Below, piece after piece: positions 18,635 to 27,847 of a stretch of DNA of 64,000 nucleotides (its first letter is position 1; every line of letters starts with the position of its first letter). Location: assembly GCA_016709725.1 (NCBI GenBank), contig JADJMG010000008.1:208479-272478 (forward strand), written 5' to 3'. Both the position numbers and the translations under genes were made by a program. This stretch comes from Bacteroidota bacterium (GTDB taxonomy: Bacteria; Bacteroidota; Bacteroidia; AKYH767-A; OLB10). Under the pieces are notes generated by a model. The model was not told the DNA's origin. It saw nothing but the letters and a program-made list of their open reading frames with translations, and searched no databases.

Positions 18635-19144
18635 ATGTCTGATAAAAAAATTTCTTTTGCCTCTCGTATTGGTAAGCTCGACTATTTGATGGGCGTACAT
18701 TACGTGGAAGTTCCTGCCAACATTGTAAAAAAATTAGGCGGACTCAATAAGCAACGATTGTTGTGTAGCATTAACAAACATCCAAATTTTCAATGTGGGA
18801 TGATGGCATTGGGTGAAGGCAAAGGCTACATCACGGTAAGTAAAAAGAAACTCAACCAATTTTCAATTACACTTGGCGATGCTATAAAAGTAATCCTCGA
18901 ACCCGACAACAGCGAATTTGGAATGGAAGTTCCAGAAGAGCTCATTGAAATTTTCGCACAAGATCCCGAGGCGGAAAAACGATTCATGAATATTAGTCCA
19001 GGAAAGCAACGAAATATCATTTATTATGTTTCGGGTGTAAAAAATTCCGACAAAAGAATTGAGCGTGCGTTGAAACTCATCAACAATTTAAAAGCTTCCC
19101 CAGAAGGAAAGGAAACGGCGAGAAGGATTTTTGTTGGAAGCTAG
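18635..19144 (+). CDS. DUF1905 plus YdeI/OmdA-type protein
   Basis: This 169-residue protein has two parts. Residues 1-90 look like DUF1905, a small beta-barrel (H-Y-V-E-V-P-A-N-I-V-K-K-L-G ... L-G-D-A-I-K-V). The rest matches the YdeI/OmdA family (V-P-E-E-L-I-E-I-F ... I-S-P-G-K-Q-R-N-I-I-Y-Y-V, then an R-I-E-R-A helix). The fusion is common in Bacteroidota and its role is unknown; 'bacteriocin protection' is an old label from one member. The ATG at 18635 is used because the TTG before it adds only one residue. It follows the accC terminator, so it has its own promoter, though none is clear. Confidence 0.75.
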   Translation: MSDKKISFASRIGKLDYLMGVHYVEVPANIVKKLGGLNKQRLLCSINKHPNFQCGMMALGEGKGYITVSKKKLNQFSITLGDAIKVILEPDNSEFGMEVPEELIEIFAQDPEAEKRFMNISPGKQRNIIYYVSGVKNSDKRIERALKLINNLKASPEGKETARRIFVGS

Positions 19145-19209
19145 AGCGGAGTCCCGATAGCTATCGGGAGGAGAGCGGAGTCCCGATAGCTATCGGGAGG
19201 AGAGCGGAG
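19143..19209. repeat. two 29-bp direct repeats each with an 18-bp palindrome
   Basis: Two identical 29-bp units (19143-19171, 19172-19200) and the first nine bases of a third follow the preceding gene's stop directly. Each holds TCCCGATAGCTATCGGGA at 19152-19169 and 19181-19198. The same palindrome is at 59110-59127 and with one change at 29314-29331. The first unit overlaps the stop codon by two bases. Confidence 0.85.
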
Positions 19210-19394
19210 ATGATAGATTTAGATATAGGTTTTATGACTTAAACTGATCCCTAAACATCATAAAGAAACTGAAAGAGAATTTAGACCTTAGTGATTAGAT
19301 GTCTAAATACTCCTGTCCGACTTAATAAAAACAAATATTAATGCTAGCTTTGAAGTAAATTCTATTCAAGAAAGGCAAACCCGTTAAAAAAAGC

Positions 19395-19838
19395 ATGAAT
19401 TACATCAACCAAATCGACATTAATTTGCCTCGTGCACGTGTGGTGGAACTTTTTGATAACACCGAAAATTTGAAAGAATGGATGCCCGGATTGGTGCTCT
19501 TTGAAACGTTTGAAGGACAGCCCGGAAAACCAGGAGCAAAATCGAGGATGGAATTTCAAATGGGCAAAAGAAAAATCAAAATGATTGAAACCATTATTTC
19601 AAATAATCTCCCCGATGAAATGGAAGGTTACTACGAGATGAATGGCGTAAAAAATAATATTAAAGCATCCTTCGTTGAAATTGAACCCAACAAAACGATG
19701 TATATTTCAGAAAGCACATTTAAATTGTCAGGAGTCATGTGGCTTATTGCTCCTTTAATGAAAAAAACGTTCATGAAAACATCTCAAGATTATCTTAAAC
19801 GATTTAAATTATTTGCCGAAGGAAGAGGAATGAAGTAA
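19395..19838 (+). CDS. SRPBCC/START-like domain protein
   Basis: This intact 147-residue protein resembles polyketide-cyclase-like START proteins: V-V-E-L-F-D-N-T-E-N-L-K-E-W-M-P-G near the start, a beta-rich middle and a final long helix F-M-K-T-S-Q-D-Y-L-K-R-F. It differs clearly from the 15945-16397 protein, so it is not a recent duplicate. The ligand is unknown. The next gene on the strand is the MarC-like gene, 53 bases away, so co-transcription is possible. It has no signal peptide. Confidence 0.7.
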   Translation: MNYINQIDINLPRARVVELFDNTENLKEWMPGLVLFETFEGQPGKPGAKSRMEFQMGKRKIKMIETIISNNLPDEMEGYYEMNGVKNNIKASFVEIEPNKTMYISESTFKLSGVMWLIAPLMKKTFMKTSQDYLKRFKLFAEGRGMK

Positions 19839-19891
19839 TATTGATGAATTAATATTGATTAACGATTACTTACCCATTAAATTAAAAAAAT

Positions 19892-20458
19892 ATGAATCTA
19901 GTCTTTAAAGATATACTTTCAATTTCCATGATTTTATTTGCGGTGATTGATATTATTGGTTCATTACCTGTCATCATAGAAACCAGAAAACGTGTTGGCT
20001 TGATTCATGCAGAAAAAGCCACTATTGCATCCTTAATTATAATGGTGCTGTTTTTATTTTTAGGTGAAAGCATTTTAAATTTAATTGGCATTGATGTTTC
20101 ATCTTTTGCGATTGCAGGATCTTTAGTGATCTTTTTCCTCGCCTTGGAAATGATTTTAGGAATACGATTGTACAAAGACGAAGTTCCTGAAACTGCATCC
20201 ATCGTTCCCATTGCATTTCCACTCATCGCAGGAACAGGAACCATGACTACTTTAATCTCGCTGCAATCACAATACTCTACCGAAAATATTTTAGTAGGAA
20301 TTGCCGTTAATATGATTGTGGTTTATATCGTACTTCGATTAGTTGAACCCATCGAGAAACTGTTGGGGAAAGCAGGAATAAGCATCATCAGAAAAGTATT
20401 TGGAATTGTATTAATGGCCATTGCGATTAAATTGTTCCGTACTAATTTAGGATTTTAA
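19892..20458 (+). CDS. MarC-family inner membrane protein (UPF0056)
   Basis: The 188-residue protein has about six membrane helices with the MarC features: an opening helix with D-I-I-G-S-L-P-V-I, G-E-S-I-L-N-L-I-G-I, I-A-G-S-L-V-I-F-F-L-A, then P-I-A-F-P-L-I-A-G-T-G. The P-x-P-L-I-A-G-P/T-G loop is diagnostic. MarC was once linked to multidrug resistance but the substrate is unknown. The length is slightly under the usual 200-215 residues. The diacylglycerol kinase gene starts 21 bases later, so they are probably one transcript. Confidence 0.85.
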   Translation: MNLVFKDILSISMILFAVIDIIGSLPVIIETRKRVGLIHAEKATIASLIIMVLFLFLGESILNLIGIDVSSFAIAGSLVIFFLALEMILGIRLYKDEVPETASIVPIAFPLIAGTGTMTTLISLQSQYSTENILVGIAVNMIVVYIVLRLVEPIEKLLGKAGISIIRKVFGIVLMAIAIKLFRTNLGF

Positions 20459-20479
20459 AAACCGATCAAACTAAATCGA

Positions 20480-20839
20480 ATGTCTAGATTAGTTAAAAGT
20501 TTTACCTATGCATTGAAAGGTATTTATTTTTATATTACCTCAGAAGGCAATGTACGCATTCATCTTTTAGCAACGTTACTCGTTATTGGAATGGGATGTT
20601 GGTTAAACGTATCACTAAAACAATGGATCTTACTTGTTCTTGCTATCGGGCTGGTGCATGCGGCAGAAGCATTTAATACTGCCATTGAAGAAATTGTGAA
20701 TTTCATTTCTCCACAACGACATCCATCTGCAGGAAAAATAAAAGATTTAGCGGCAGGTGCCGTTCTCATCACTGCTGTTACCGCTGCCATTATTGGAGCG
20801 TTAATTTTTACCCCGCTACTTGTTCAGAAATTTAGTTAA
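20480..20839 (+). CDS. dgkA: DgkA-family diacylglycerol/undecaprenol kinase
   Basis: This 119-residue integral membrane kinase has the DgkA pattern: a helix with E-G-N-V-R-I-H and a central A-E-A-F-N-T-A-I-E-E-I-V-N-F, which contains the catalytic Glu and Asn, then K-D-L-A-A-G-A-V-L-I-T-A. In Gram-positive relatives it phosphorylates undecaprenol, and in enteric bacteria diacylglycerol; Bacteroidota members resemble the first group (inference). It uses three or four helices. It follows the MarC-like gene by 21 bases. The stop overlaps that of the large convergent surface-protein gene by about three bases. Confidence 0.85.
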   Translation: MSRLVKSFTYALKGIYFYITSEGNVRIHLLATLLVIGMGCWLNVSLKQWILLVLAIGLVHAAEAFNTAIEEIVNFISPQRHPSAGKIKDLAAGAVLITAVTAAIIGALIFTPLLVQKFS

Positions 20840-23688
20840 TCAACCATCAATATTTTATTGATACCAATAGGTTGATCGACCAACATCGTTTTTAGCAAAT
20901 ACAATCCCGATTTTAAACTTCCTTTATTTAATGTTGTTGAAATTCCATCTGCTCCAAATTGCTGAATAAGTTTACCACTTAAATCAAACAACTGGAATTT
21001 CACGTCTGAATAATTCACATCACCACTGACAACAATTGTTGCACCACTTTGAATGGGCATCGGGAATATTTCAACAGAATAGTTTTCAGCTAAGAACTCT
21101 CCTTCTCTGCAATTCACATTCACTATTTTATTGCCCGAATATTTCACACAACCATTCGCTGTTTGCTTCACCGAATAAGTGCCGGATTGCGTTGCTGTAT
21201 ATGTCGAATTCACAGCTCCTGCTATGTCGACATTGTTTTTCTCCACTGGTGTGCTACACCTGGATAAACATTGGCGGTGAACGTAACACTTTGTCCAGCA
21301 CAAAACGTTAGCGGTCCGCTAGCGGTTACACTTGGAGAAGGATTTATGACTTCAGTACAAATAACAGTATCACGAGAAATGAGTCCACAAGCATTAGTTA
21401 CTCTCACTACATAAGTTCCTGGCTGGGTAACCGAAAGATGACTATAAATAGCACCGCCAATATTGACATTATTCTTCTTCCATTGAAAAGTATGGCCAGC
21501 AACACTATCTACTGATAATGTCAATGTTGTACCGGTACAAAAAGCAAGCGGACCATCACCTACAATGTCGATAGGAGTGGCTGAATTCACGGTAACTGTT
21601 TTTTGCACAGAAGCAACACTACAACCATTGGGCACTGAAATTACTACATGGTAAACACCCGCCGTTGTTGTCGTATAATTAGAAGAATTAGCTCCAGCAA
21701 TTGGATTATTATTTTTATACCATTGATAACTATACGCACCTACATTAGTAGAAAAACTAACGCTTCCACCCGTGCATACATTGATGGGTCCGCTTGGAAT
21801 AATATCCGCGTAATAATATTTTACGGTAAGCTGTGGATGTTTATTTACACTTGCATGATCAGAAGAAAAAATACGCAACCAACTCAAATGATTATACTCA
21901 TGGAATTGAATCAACATTCCAAAATTTTCGGAAGGTAAATAGGACCAATGTTTAACAAGATCGATAACATTCGCATTAACATACGACTTTGAAGATATGG
22001 TAGAACAGGGTATAGCTACAAATTGAAATTCACTGGAATCAGGAGCATTATACCAGTTGATTCCCAACTCTGTCCAAGGTTGAATATTGCGTTTAAAAAG
22101 CAGTGAATTGGGAAGATTTACATTAGCATTTAATTGGTTGATCGTATCCACCCATAGTTTCAAATTCGCACTAACAATGGGACTCCCAGCAGGAACACTA
22201 CTTAAGTCAAATTCCAAATACCCTCTTTCCGCTGTTCGAAAATACTTATACCAATTAGATACTTCCAGTGTAGAAGCATTTCCAAAATTAGTCGAAAAAT
22301 TTCCAAAGGCACACGTGGTATAGGAATCCTTACCAGCGGCCGCTGGTTTCAATACTACCGTTTTTGTAGGAAGTGATGTGGAAGAAACATTGTTAACAGA
22401 AACTGCAGAAGAAGTTCTTGTACATCCTATAACGTTAGATACAATACATTTGTAAGACCCTGCCTTGGTAAGTGCAAGTGTAGCTGAATTTGCTCCAAAA
22501 AGTACGGCTCCATTTCTCAACCAACCATAGGCTGCAATATTATTCCCACTTGCCATCAATATTTCTGCGCTACCACTACATAAATCTTGCGAAGTTGAGG
22601 GGCTCACTGTAACGGATGGATTTGCATAAAAAGTAATGGTTTTAATAAAACTAGTATTACATATTAAACCAGTCGTAGTGACATCATACTGACCACTCGA
22701 TTTTACCCAGAGTGTTTGTGCATTTGCTCCTGCAATAACATTTCCATTTTTCTTCCAAACATAAGAGTTTGCGGGTGTGCAGGTCAATAATACGGAGTCG
22801 CCATTACATACCTGATAAATAGGCGAAGTAATAAACGCTCCTGGATTCATAGTTACTACGATTGGGTCAGACAATAAATAACAGGTGGTTCCACCACCGC
22901 TACTATATTTACCTTGGACTTTATAGCTTCCTGACTCGGTAACTTTTATAGAAGTTAATCCAGAAGATCCGGGTATTACAACTCCATCTTTTGTCCAGTT
23001 GTGAATAGCTATTGAAGAATTAGCATTAATAATAAGGGTATCTCCTTGACAAAAAGTGGTTGAACCTTGCGCAGTAATCGTTGGTACCGAAGGTCGATCT
23101 ACAAGAATAGGTCCTGTAGTTAAAGTATCACCGCAAGTCAACCTGACTTTAAACTCATAAACCGCTGAATCCGTCAGCGAATTATAAAATATATGACTTT
23201 GAATTCCTGTAGCAACGCCATTCTTATACCACATTGCCCATCGCTGCGGCCAAGAGGCCATCGGATCAAAAATAGTAGGAACCATCAAATTTCCACAGCC
23301 CGTATATGTATAGTAAACTGGCACCATAGGATTTCCAACACTAGACAACATCGGTAGCCAATTCGAACCTACCAGAGCACCCGTCAACATATCAATTTGA
23401 TATAGTACCACCTTGGTTCCTGCGCCGTAAAATCCAGAATTAATGCTAATAGACGTGCCAGAACCAAAAAATAGACTAAATCCCTGACCAGTCTGATTAA
23501 AAGAATTATAATCTTCTAAATACCATTCATAAGCATAATTAGGATCCACAAATGTATTGGTATAAGTCACTATTTGCGAAGAACAAAAATCGCTTGCATT
23601 GGGGCTTACAGAAATACTTTGTGCTTCGGCACTCTGAAGACTAATAAAAAACAAATTGAGTGTTAATGACAGCAGGAATTTTTTTCAT
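20836..23688 (-). pseudogene. large secreted T9SS protein with Ig-like and DNRLRE domains, two frameshifts
   Basis: The joined frame gives about 950 residues. Reading from the ATG at 23688, one extra A in an A run near 23680 breaks the signal peptide (K-K-F-L-L-S-L-T-L-N-L-F-F-I). The middle has repeated Ig-like units with W-x-x-N/D-G-x-x-I and G-x-Y-x-V, at about 200-450 and 640-850. Between them a DNRLRE domain has G-Y-L-E-F-D-L-S-S-V-P-A-G. A second break at a T run near 21240 joins Q-W-R-K to N-N-V-D-I-A-G-A-V-N-S. The end, V-E-I-F-P-M-P-I-Q-S-G, then G-L-Y-L-L-K-T, is the T9SS sorting domain. It is probably a surface adhesin. Confidence 0.75.
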
Positions 23689-23809
23689 GTTGTAAAAATA
23701 AAATTGGTTAGTTATTGGTGAGGTTACTAAACGGAAAAATAAAAAATTACTTCTAAAACACCATGTAAAATCTAAATATTTTGGCCAACTTTTAAATTTA
23801 GTAGGTAAA

Positions 23810-24547
23810 CTAAGTCACCAATACCTCTTCTGAAGTTAATAAAGTCTGATTCTTTAATTTCAACAAAATCTGCATTACCGTTACTACATCCTTTTGGCAA
23901 TACGTAACAATTCGCTCCAAATCCTTATCATTCCAATAAACCGAACCCACTTGCGATCCATCAATATCATCCTTCGGGCTCGGAATTCCTAAAATATATG
24001 CTAATAAATTTAACGGTGTATAATTTTTATAATCGCCAAACTTCCACAATTCCATCGTATCTAAATGCGGAATTTCCCAGGGTTTCTTGCCATACAAATC
24101 GAGTTGTGCTGGAAGAGAAATTCCATGAATGACCATTCGCCGACTCATGTATGGAAAATCAAATTCCTTTCCATTATGTCCACACAAAATCATGGGTAAT
24201 TTTTTATTGCGTTTGTCCGATTCTGTGATCTGATTTAACAATGCTGCAAAATTTTCTAACAATAATTTTTCATCGTCACCATAAAAAGATTTTAAACGAA
24301 ACTGCCTCCCTTCTTCTTTACACGAAAGAAATCCTGTCGTAATGCAAATGATCTTTCCAAACTCTGCATAGATGCCAGCGCGTTCATAAAGATGCTGTTC
24401 TTCCGTCCCATCATCACGTTTTAAGTTGGATGCTTTTCGGAGCCACAAGGGTTTAAGTTCCTCTGGAACTTCTTCAAAAGTTGCGTATTGAGGAACCGTT
24501 TCGATATCCAGACAAAGAATGTTTTCTAAAGAAATGGAGTTAATCAT
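23810..24547 (-). CDS. PolB-related 3'-5' exonuclease
   Basis: This 245-residue protein matches predicted DEDD exonucleases related to the PolB proofreading domain. The Exo I motif is C-L-D-I-E-T, Exo II lies in C-G-H-N-G-K-E-F-D-F-P-Y, and Exo III is near Y-C-Q-K-D-V-V. W-E-I-P-H-L-D-T-M-E-L-W is also typical. The ATG at 24547 is chosen; a longer frame adds eleven residues that are unlikely. It is intact. It probably works in DNA repair in the cytosol, though no polymerase domain is attached. It stands alone, tail to tail with no operon partner. Confidence 0.8.
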   Translation of the reverse strand: MINSISLENILCLDIETVPQYATFEEVPEELKPLWLRKASNLKRDDGTEEQHLYERAGIYAEFGKIICITTGFLSCKEEGRQFRLKSFYGDDEKLLLENFAALLNQITESDKRNKKLPMILCGHNGKEFDFPYMSRRMVIHGISLPAQLDLYGKKPWEIPHLDTMELWKFGDYKNYTPLNLLAYILGIPSPKDDIDGSQVGSVYWNDKDLERIVTYCQKDVVTVMQILLKLKNQTLLTSEEVLVT

Positions 24548-24729
24548 TTTTATATCTTTTAACCAAAGATAATCATCCATTCTGATTTATTCGTCTATAA
24601 ACGACAATAAACGTTTACCAACGAATCGTCACTGAAAAATACCCCTTCATACAAGAAATTTCATACTCCTTCAGATGGAATAGCTTTGCTTTCTTATCCT
24701 ATTTCTTTTTCAACTATTTTCGTTCTTCC

Positions 24730-25149
24730 ATGAAAAAAATCATTCTCTTCTTGCTTGTAATTACTACTTCAATACAAGTACAAACTATCAAAGGAAAGGT
24801 AAGTGATCAACAAACCAATTAAGCCCTCGCCTTTGTCACCATTGTGGAAGAAGGAACTCAAAATGGACCTTATAGCGATATTGATGGCTACTTTTCGATA
24901 AAATTAATTAATGAGAATTCTAGAATTGTATTTTCCTATTTAGGCTTTAAAACAAGAATATTAATTCCCGAAAAAAATAGTTTGTGGAATGTTTCCATCT
25001 TGCCACAAGCGATTAATATCAAAGAGGTGAAAATCCTTCCAGTAGAAAACCACAACAAAAAAAATCACGTAGCTGCCATCGACAAGCTGCCATCGACAAG
25101 CTCAGGCAGCTCAGGCAGCTCAGGCAGCTCAGGCAGCAATGTTGGCTGA
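24730..25149 (+). pseudogene. carboxypeptidase-like regulatory domain fragment, in-frame stop and repeat-ended
   Basis: A signal peptide (M-K-K-I-I-L-F-L-L-V-I-T-T-S-I) is followed by I-K-G-K-V-S-D-Q-Q-T-N, then a TAA at 24820-24822 where Glu is usual, then A-L-A-F-V-T-I-V-E-E-G-T and D-I-D-G-Y-F-S-I-K-L. This is the CarboxypepD-reg beta-sandwich found at the start of SusC-like TonB receptors and other surface proteins. The rest of such a protein is missing. Instead the frame runs into 14-bp and 9-bp tandem repeats coding S-S-G and stops. It is probably a remnant of a larger gene cut by repeat expansion. Confidence 0.65.
25072..25137. repeat. tandem repeats, 14 bp x2 then 9 bp x4
   Basis: GCTGCCATCGACAA occurs twice (25072-25099), then AGCTCAGGC four times from 25099 with a partial fifth. 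GACAAGCTCAGG is a sequence also common in dispersed intergenic repeats of environmental bacteria. The block ends the coding frame of the preceding fragment. Confidence 0.85.
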
Positions 25150-25228
25150 GGCACTCGAGGCCAACCAGAAGATTTCTATCAGTTCTACAAATAATCTCCG
25201 CAAAATAATTTTTAACCGCAAGAAAATA

Positions 25229-25639
25229 CTAACGTATCATCACTCCACGCTTTTCTAACAATGGAATTTGTGTGAAGTATGAGGGGTTGATGGATTCAGG
25301 AAGGAAAATATATTTCTTGTCGAAGATTTCTCCATTGATGTAAAAGCTCAACCAATACTCGTTGTTTAATCCAAAAACTTTATGTTGGATGGGTTCAATC
25401 AATGAAAAACTTAATGGACTCATGTCACCTAAGAAATGGCGCAAGGTGGATGTCATTACTTCTTCTCCTTTAAAAACACCATACCCTTGACTGGCTATCA
25501 TCACATTTTCGATGGGTGTTTGTTTCAAATTCAAAATATAGACTTCCCAAATTTGCTCTTCCTCTGCTAAATTCAAATCAACAGGAATTACTGCAATGGC
25601 AATATCCTCAACAGCAATATGCTTAATATCTCTCAACAT
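25229..25639 (-). CDS. conserved hypothetical protein, 136 residues
   Basis: This intact protein looks like a Bacteroidota-specific conserved family sometimes mislabelled as a phenylalanyl-tRNA synthetase subunit. It is mostly beta, with W-E-V-Y-I-L-N-L, G-Y-G-V-F-K-G-E-E-V, S-T-L-R-H-F-L-G, I-E-P-I and N-E-Y-W-L-S-F-Y-I-N. No enzyme motif is visible. It has a good -7 box (TATCTTTG) 42 bases upstream, so it is a single-gene unit. Its role is unknown. Confidence 0.6.
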   Translation of the reverse strand: MLRDIKHIAVEDIAIAVIPVDLNLAEEEQIWEVYILNLKQTPIENVMIASQGYGVFKGEEVMTSTLRHFLGDMSPLSFSLIEPIQHKVFGLNNEYWLSFYINGEIFDKKYIFLPESINPSYFTQIPLLEKRGVMIR

Positions 25640-25680
25640 AATCTCTAAATCCCTTAAACGTTTTTACTGTACTAATGTTG

Positions 25681-25688
25681 CAAAGATA
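25681..25688 (-). promoter_or_regulatory. -7 promoter element of the 25229-25639 gene
   Basis: Read on minus, TATCTTTG matches the Bacteroidota TAnnTTTG -7 box exactly, 42 bases before the start. The -33 region is weak (AT-rich, no TTTG at 19-21 bases). Confidence 0.4.
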
Positions 25689-25780
25689 ATGTCAAATCTT
25701 TCGAATTTAAGAATTAAAAAATGCTTTTTTTAACACAAAGGAATTGTATTAATTGATTGGCTTACACTCCAAAAATGCAA

Positions 25781-26923
25781 TTAATTATTACAAAGTTTCA
25801 TGGCTCCACGCACGTAGATTGGCAAATCGATGAGCGACCCATCCTCCGCTTTGTTTCGATGATGTCCTAAACGAACCATGATAATATCCTTTGATGGAAT
25901 GACCACAATGTATTGCCCTAATATTCCCCGACAATAAAATATTTTTTCGCCGTCCACTTCAGAAATCCACCATTGGTAACCATACTCTACATTCGGCTTT
26001 CCATTGTCTAATAACGGTGCAGGCATAACGCTTTCCATTACAAAAGTAGAATCAATCAATTGTTGTCCTTTCCAATTCCCTACATGCAAGTACAAAGCTC
26101 CAAGCTTGGCGAAATCTCTTGCGTTAGAATAAATACAACAAGAAGCTTTTTCCATTCCTTCTTCTTTGTCGATGGTCCACTCGGCAGTATGTTCAGCGCC
26201 TAGTGGCTTCCATAATTTTTCCGAAGCGTACTCTGATAAATTTTTTCCTGTAGCTCGCATCAACACCATGGCCAGTAATTGTGTGGCACCTCCTTGATAA
26301 TAATAATTCACACCGGGCGTTCCTACTACTTCCAATCGGTCCATCAAACCTTTTAAATCTTTTCCGTAATAGGCTTCTGTTGTAATGCTAAACAAACTAG
26401 TATAGGCTTCGTCCCAACTTAATGCTGCCGACATCGTAATTAAATTTCGCAATGTTAATTTACCTTTGCTGTTGGATGCATATTCAGGAATAAACTCACC
26501 CACGGTTTGATCAAGACTTTTAATTTTACCTTCTTTCATGGCCACACCGGTAAGCATTCCAATGACACTCTTCGACATTGAAAAAGAATTTGACAAAGAA
26601 GAATCACTGTATCCATCCCAATAGGCTTCGTAAACTAATGAATCATGATGGATCACCAAATAAGCAACACTGCGTTCACGACTCAATTCATTGGCGGTGT
26701 TTGTATCCAATGTTTGCTTATTGTACGTTGAAGCTAAAGGCCATGGTTGAGCAATACCCGCCTCCAATTTTCGCTGAATAAAAATGTCATTATCATCTAT
26801 ATCAACAAAGTTGTAAGCAAGCGCTTTAAAAACCCAAGTTTTACCAGATGCGATTAAATAAATGCAAGCAACTAAGAGCAATGCGGCAATTAATTTTAGT
26901 AGGAACCCTAAGACTTTTTTCAT
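25781..26923 (-). CDS. class C beta-lactamase-like serine hydrolase
   Basis: The 380-residue protein starts with a membrane anchor or signal (residues 5-25) and has a beta-lactamase/esterase domain. The active-site S-M-S-K is at 115-118. Y-Y-Y-Q-G-G-A-T-Q-L provides the usual tyrosine motif, and the H/K-x-G-like box near the end is H-H-R-N or G-L/R-G-H-H. Members include D-aminopeptidases, esterases and EstB-like enzymes; without a fitted third motif the substrate is open. It acts in the periplasm. The frame is intact. Repeated ATTGG-rich DNA follows its start upstream. Confidence 0.75.
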   Translation of the reverse strand: MKKVLGFLLKLIAALLLVACIYLIASGKTWVFKALAYNFVDIDDNDIFIQRKLEAGIAQPWPLASTYNKQTLDTNTANELSRERSVAYLVIHHDSLVYEAYWDGYSDSSLSNSFSMSKSVIGMLTGVAMKEGKIKSLDQTVGEFIPEYASNSKGKLTLRNLITMSAALSWDEAYTSLFSITTEAYYGKDLKGLMDRLEVVGTPGVNYYYQGGATQLLAMVLMRATGKNLSEYASEKLWKPLGAEHTAEWTIDKEEGMEKASCCIYSNARDFAKLGALYLHVGNWKGQQLIDSTFVMESVMPAPLLDNGKPNVEYGYQWWISEVDGEKIFYCRGILGQYIVVIPSKDIIMVRLGHHRNKAEDGSLIDLPIYVRGAMKLCNN

Positions 26924-26929
26924 TGGCGA

Positions 26930-26975
26930 ATTGGAGTATTGGTGTATTGGGTATTGGTGTATTGTTGTAATTTAA
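26930..26975. repeat. low-complexity TATTGG/GAATTGG repeat
   Basis: Several copies of TATTGG and TGTATTG follow each other directly upstream of the serine hydrolase. A similar GAATTGG/GGATTGG run lies at 59061-59110. They look like a dispersed low-complexity family. Confidence 0.5.
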
Positions 26976-27024
26976 AATTCCGTAGCGCCCGCTGCTGAAA
27001 CGCTGCTATCGTGGCGTTTAAAAG

Positions 27025-27753
27025 TTAACTCTTAAGTAGTGAAATTTCCTCTTTAACGACTTCGAATTCAAACAAGCATTGCATATGAAATAAAACTCTT
27101 GATTTTACGTCGTTGATATTAATTTCTCTTCCCAACTGCTTCGACAACGATGTGATTCATTTATCTGCAATACCACATGGCTAAATTTTATTGAAATAAC
27201 TTAAATCATTATTAATATTAAAAGCGAATCCATGCATCGTTACCCAACGACTACATCGCACACCAAATGCACAAATTTTTCTTGCTTTTATTTTATCATC
27301 ACCATCTAACCAAACACCAGTTAATCCACTAACACGTCCCGCTTCAATTCCGTACTCTGCCAACGTTAGAATAATACTTTCTTCCAACAACCGAAGATAC
27401 TTATGAATATCATTAAAAAAATGATCAAGGTCGAAAATGGGATACCCTACTAATTGTCCGGGACCGTGATAAGTAATATCACCCCCACGATTTATTTTAT
27501 AATAGGTAGCACCAATTTCTTCCAACTTCTGTTCATCGGCTAACAAATGCTCTTCTGCTCCACTTTTTCCTAATGTAAAAACATGAGGATGTTCACAAAA
27601 TAAAAGATAATGACGGGGCGGAAAATGTTGAGCAGGCTCTAACGTACGATTCTCTACTTTTTGTCGAACCGTTTCAGCCAATAAAGATTCCTGCAAGTCC
27701 CAAGCCTGCTTATAATCGATTTCTCCGAGATCTTGAAAGGTGACGGTTTGCAT
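27025..27753 (-). pseudogene. lipB: octanoyltransferase, two in-frame stops near the C-terminus
   Basis: LipB moves octanoyl from acyl carrier protein to lipoyl domains. The family pattern is clear: I-N-R-G-G-D-I-T-Y-H-G-P-G-Q-L-V-G-Y-P, G-V-W-L, and A-R-K-I-C-A-F-G-V-R with the catalytic Lys. After L-S-Y-F-N-K-I comes TAG (27181-27183), then P-C-G-I-A-D-K, TGA, I-T-S-L. The stops are in frame, and P-C-G-I carries the catalytic Cys, so a truncated product would be inactive. The joined length, 242 residues, is normal. The ATG at 27753 is preferred to 27771. Substitution errors or a real defect are both possible. Confidence 0.8.
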
Positions 27754-27847
27754 GCTAATTTTCCAGTGCAAATATACGTTGATCCATCCAATATATGATC
27801 ATCAACAAAAGAGTTGGCTATTTCGGTATTTATCATGATCTTTGGGT

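Noticed and set aside
25072..25137. CRISPR-like array
   Set aside because: Units of 9 and 14 bp are directly abutting with no unique spacers and no cas genes.
4668..27183. Reassigned stop codons (TAA in the PIN-like, DUF2130 and 24820 genes; TAG and TGA in lipB)
   Set aside because: TAA, TAG and TGA all end intact genes in the window, and all three appear inside broken genes, so no single recoding fits. Errors or decay are simpler.
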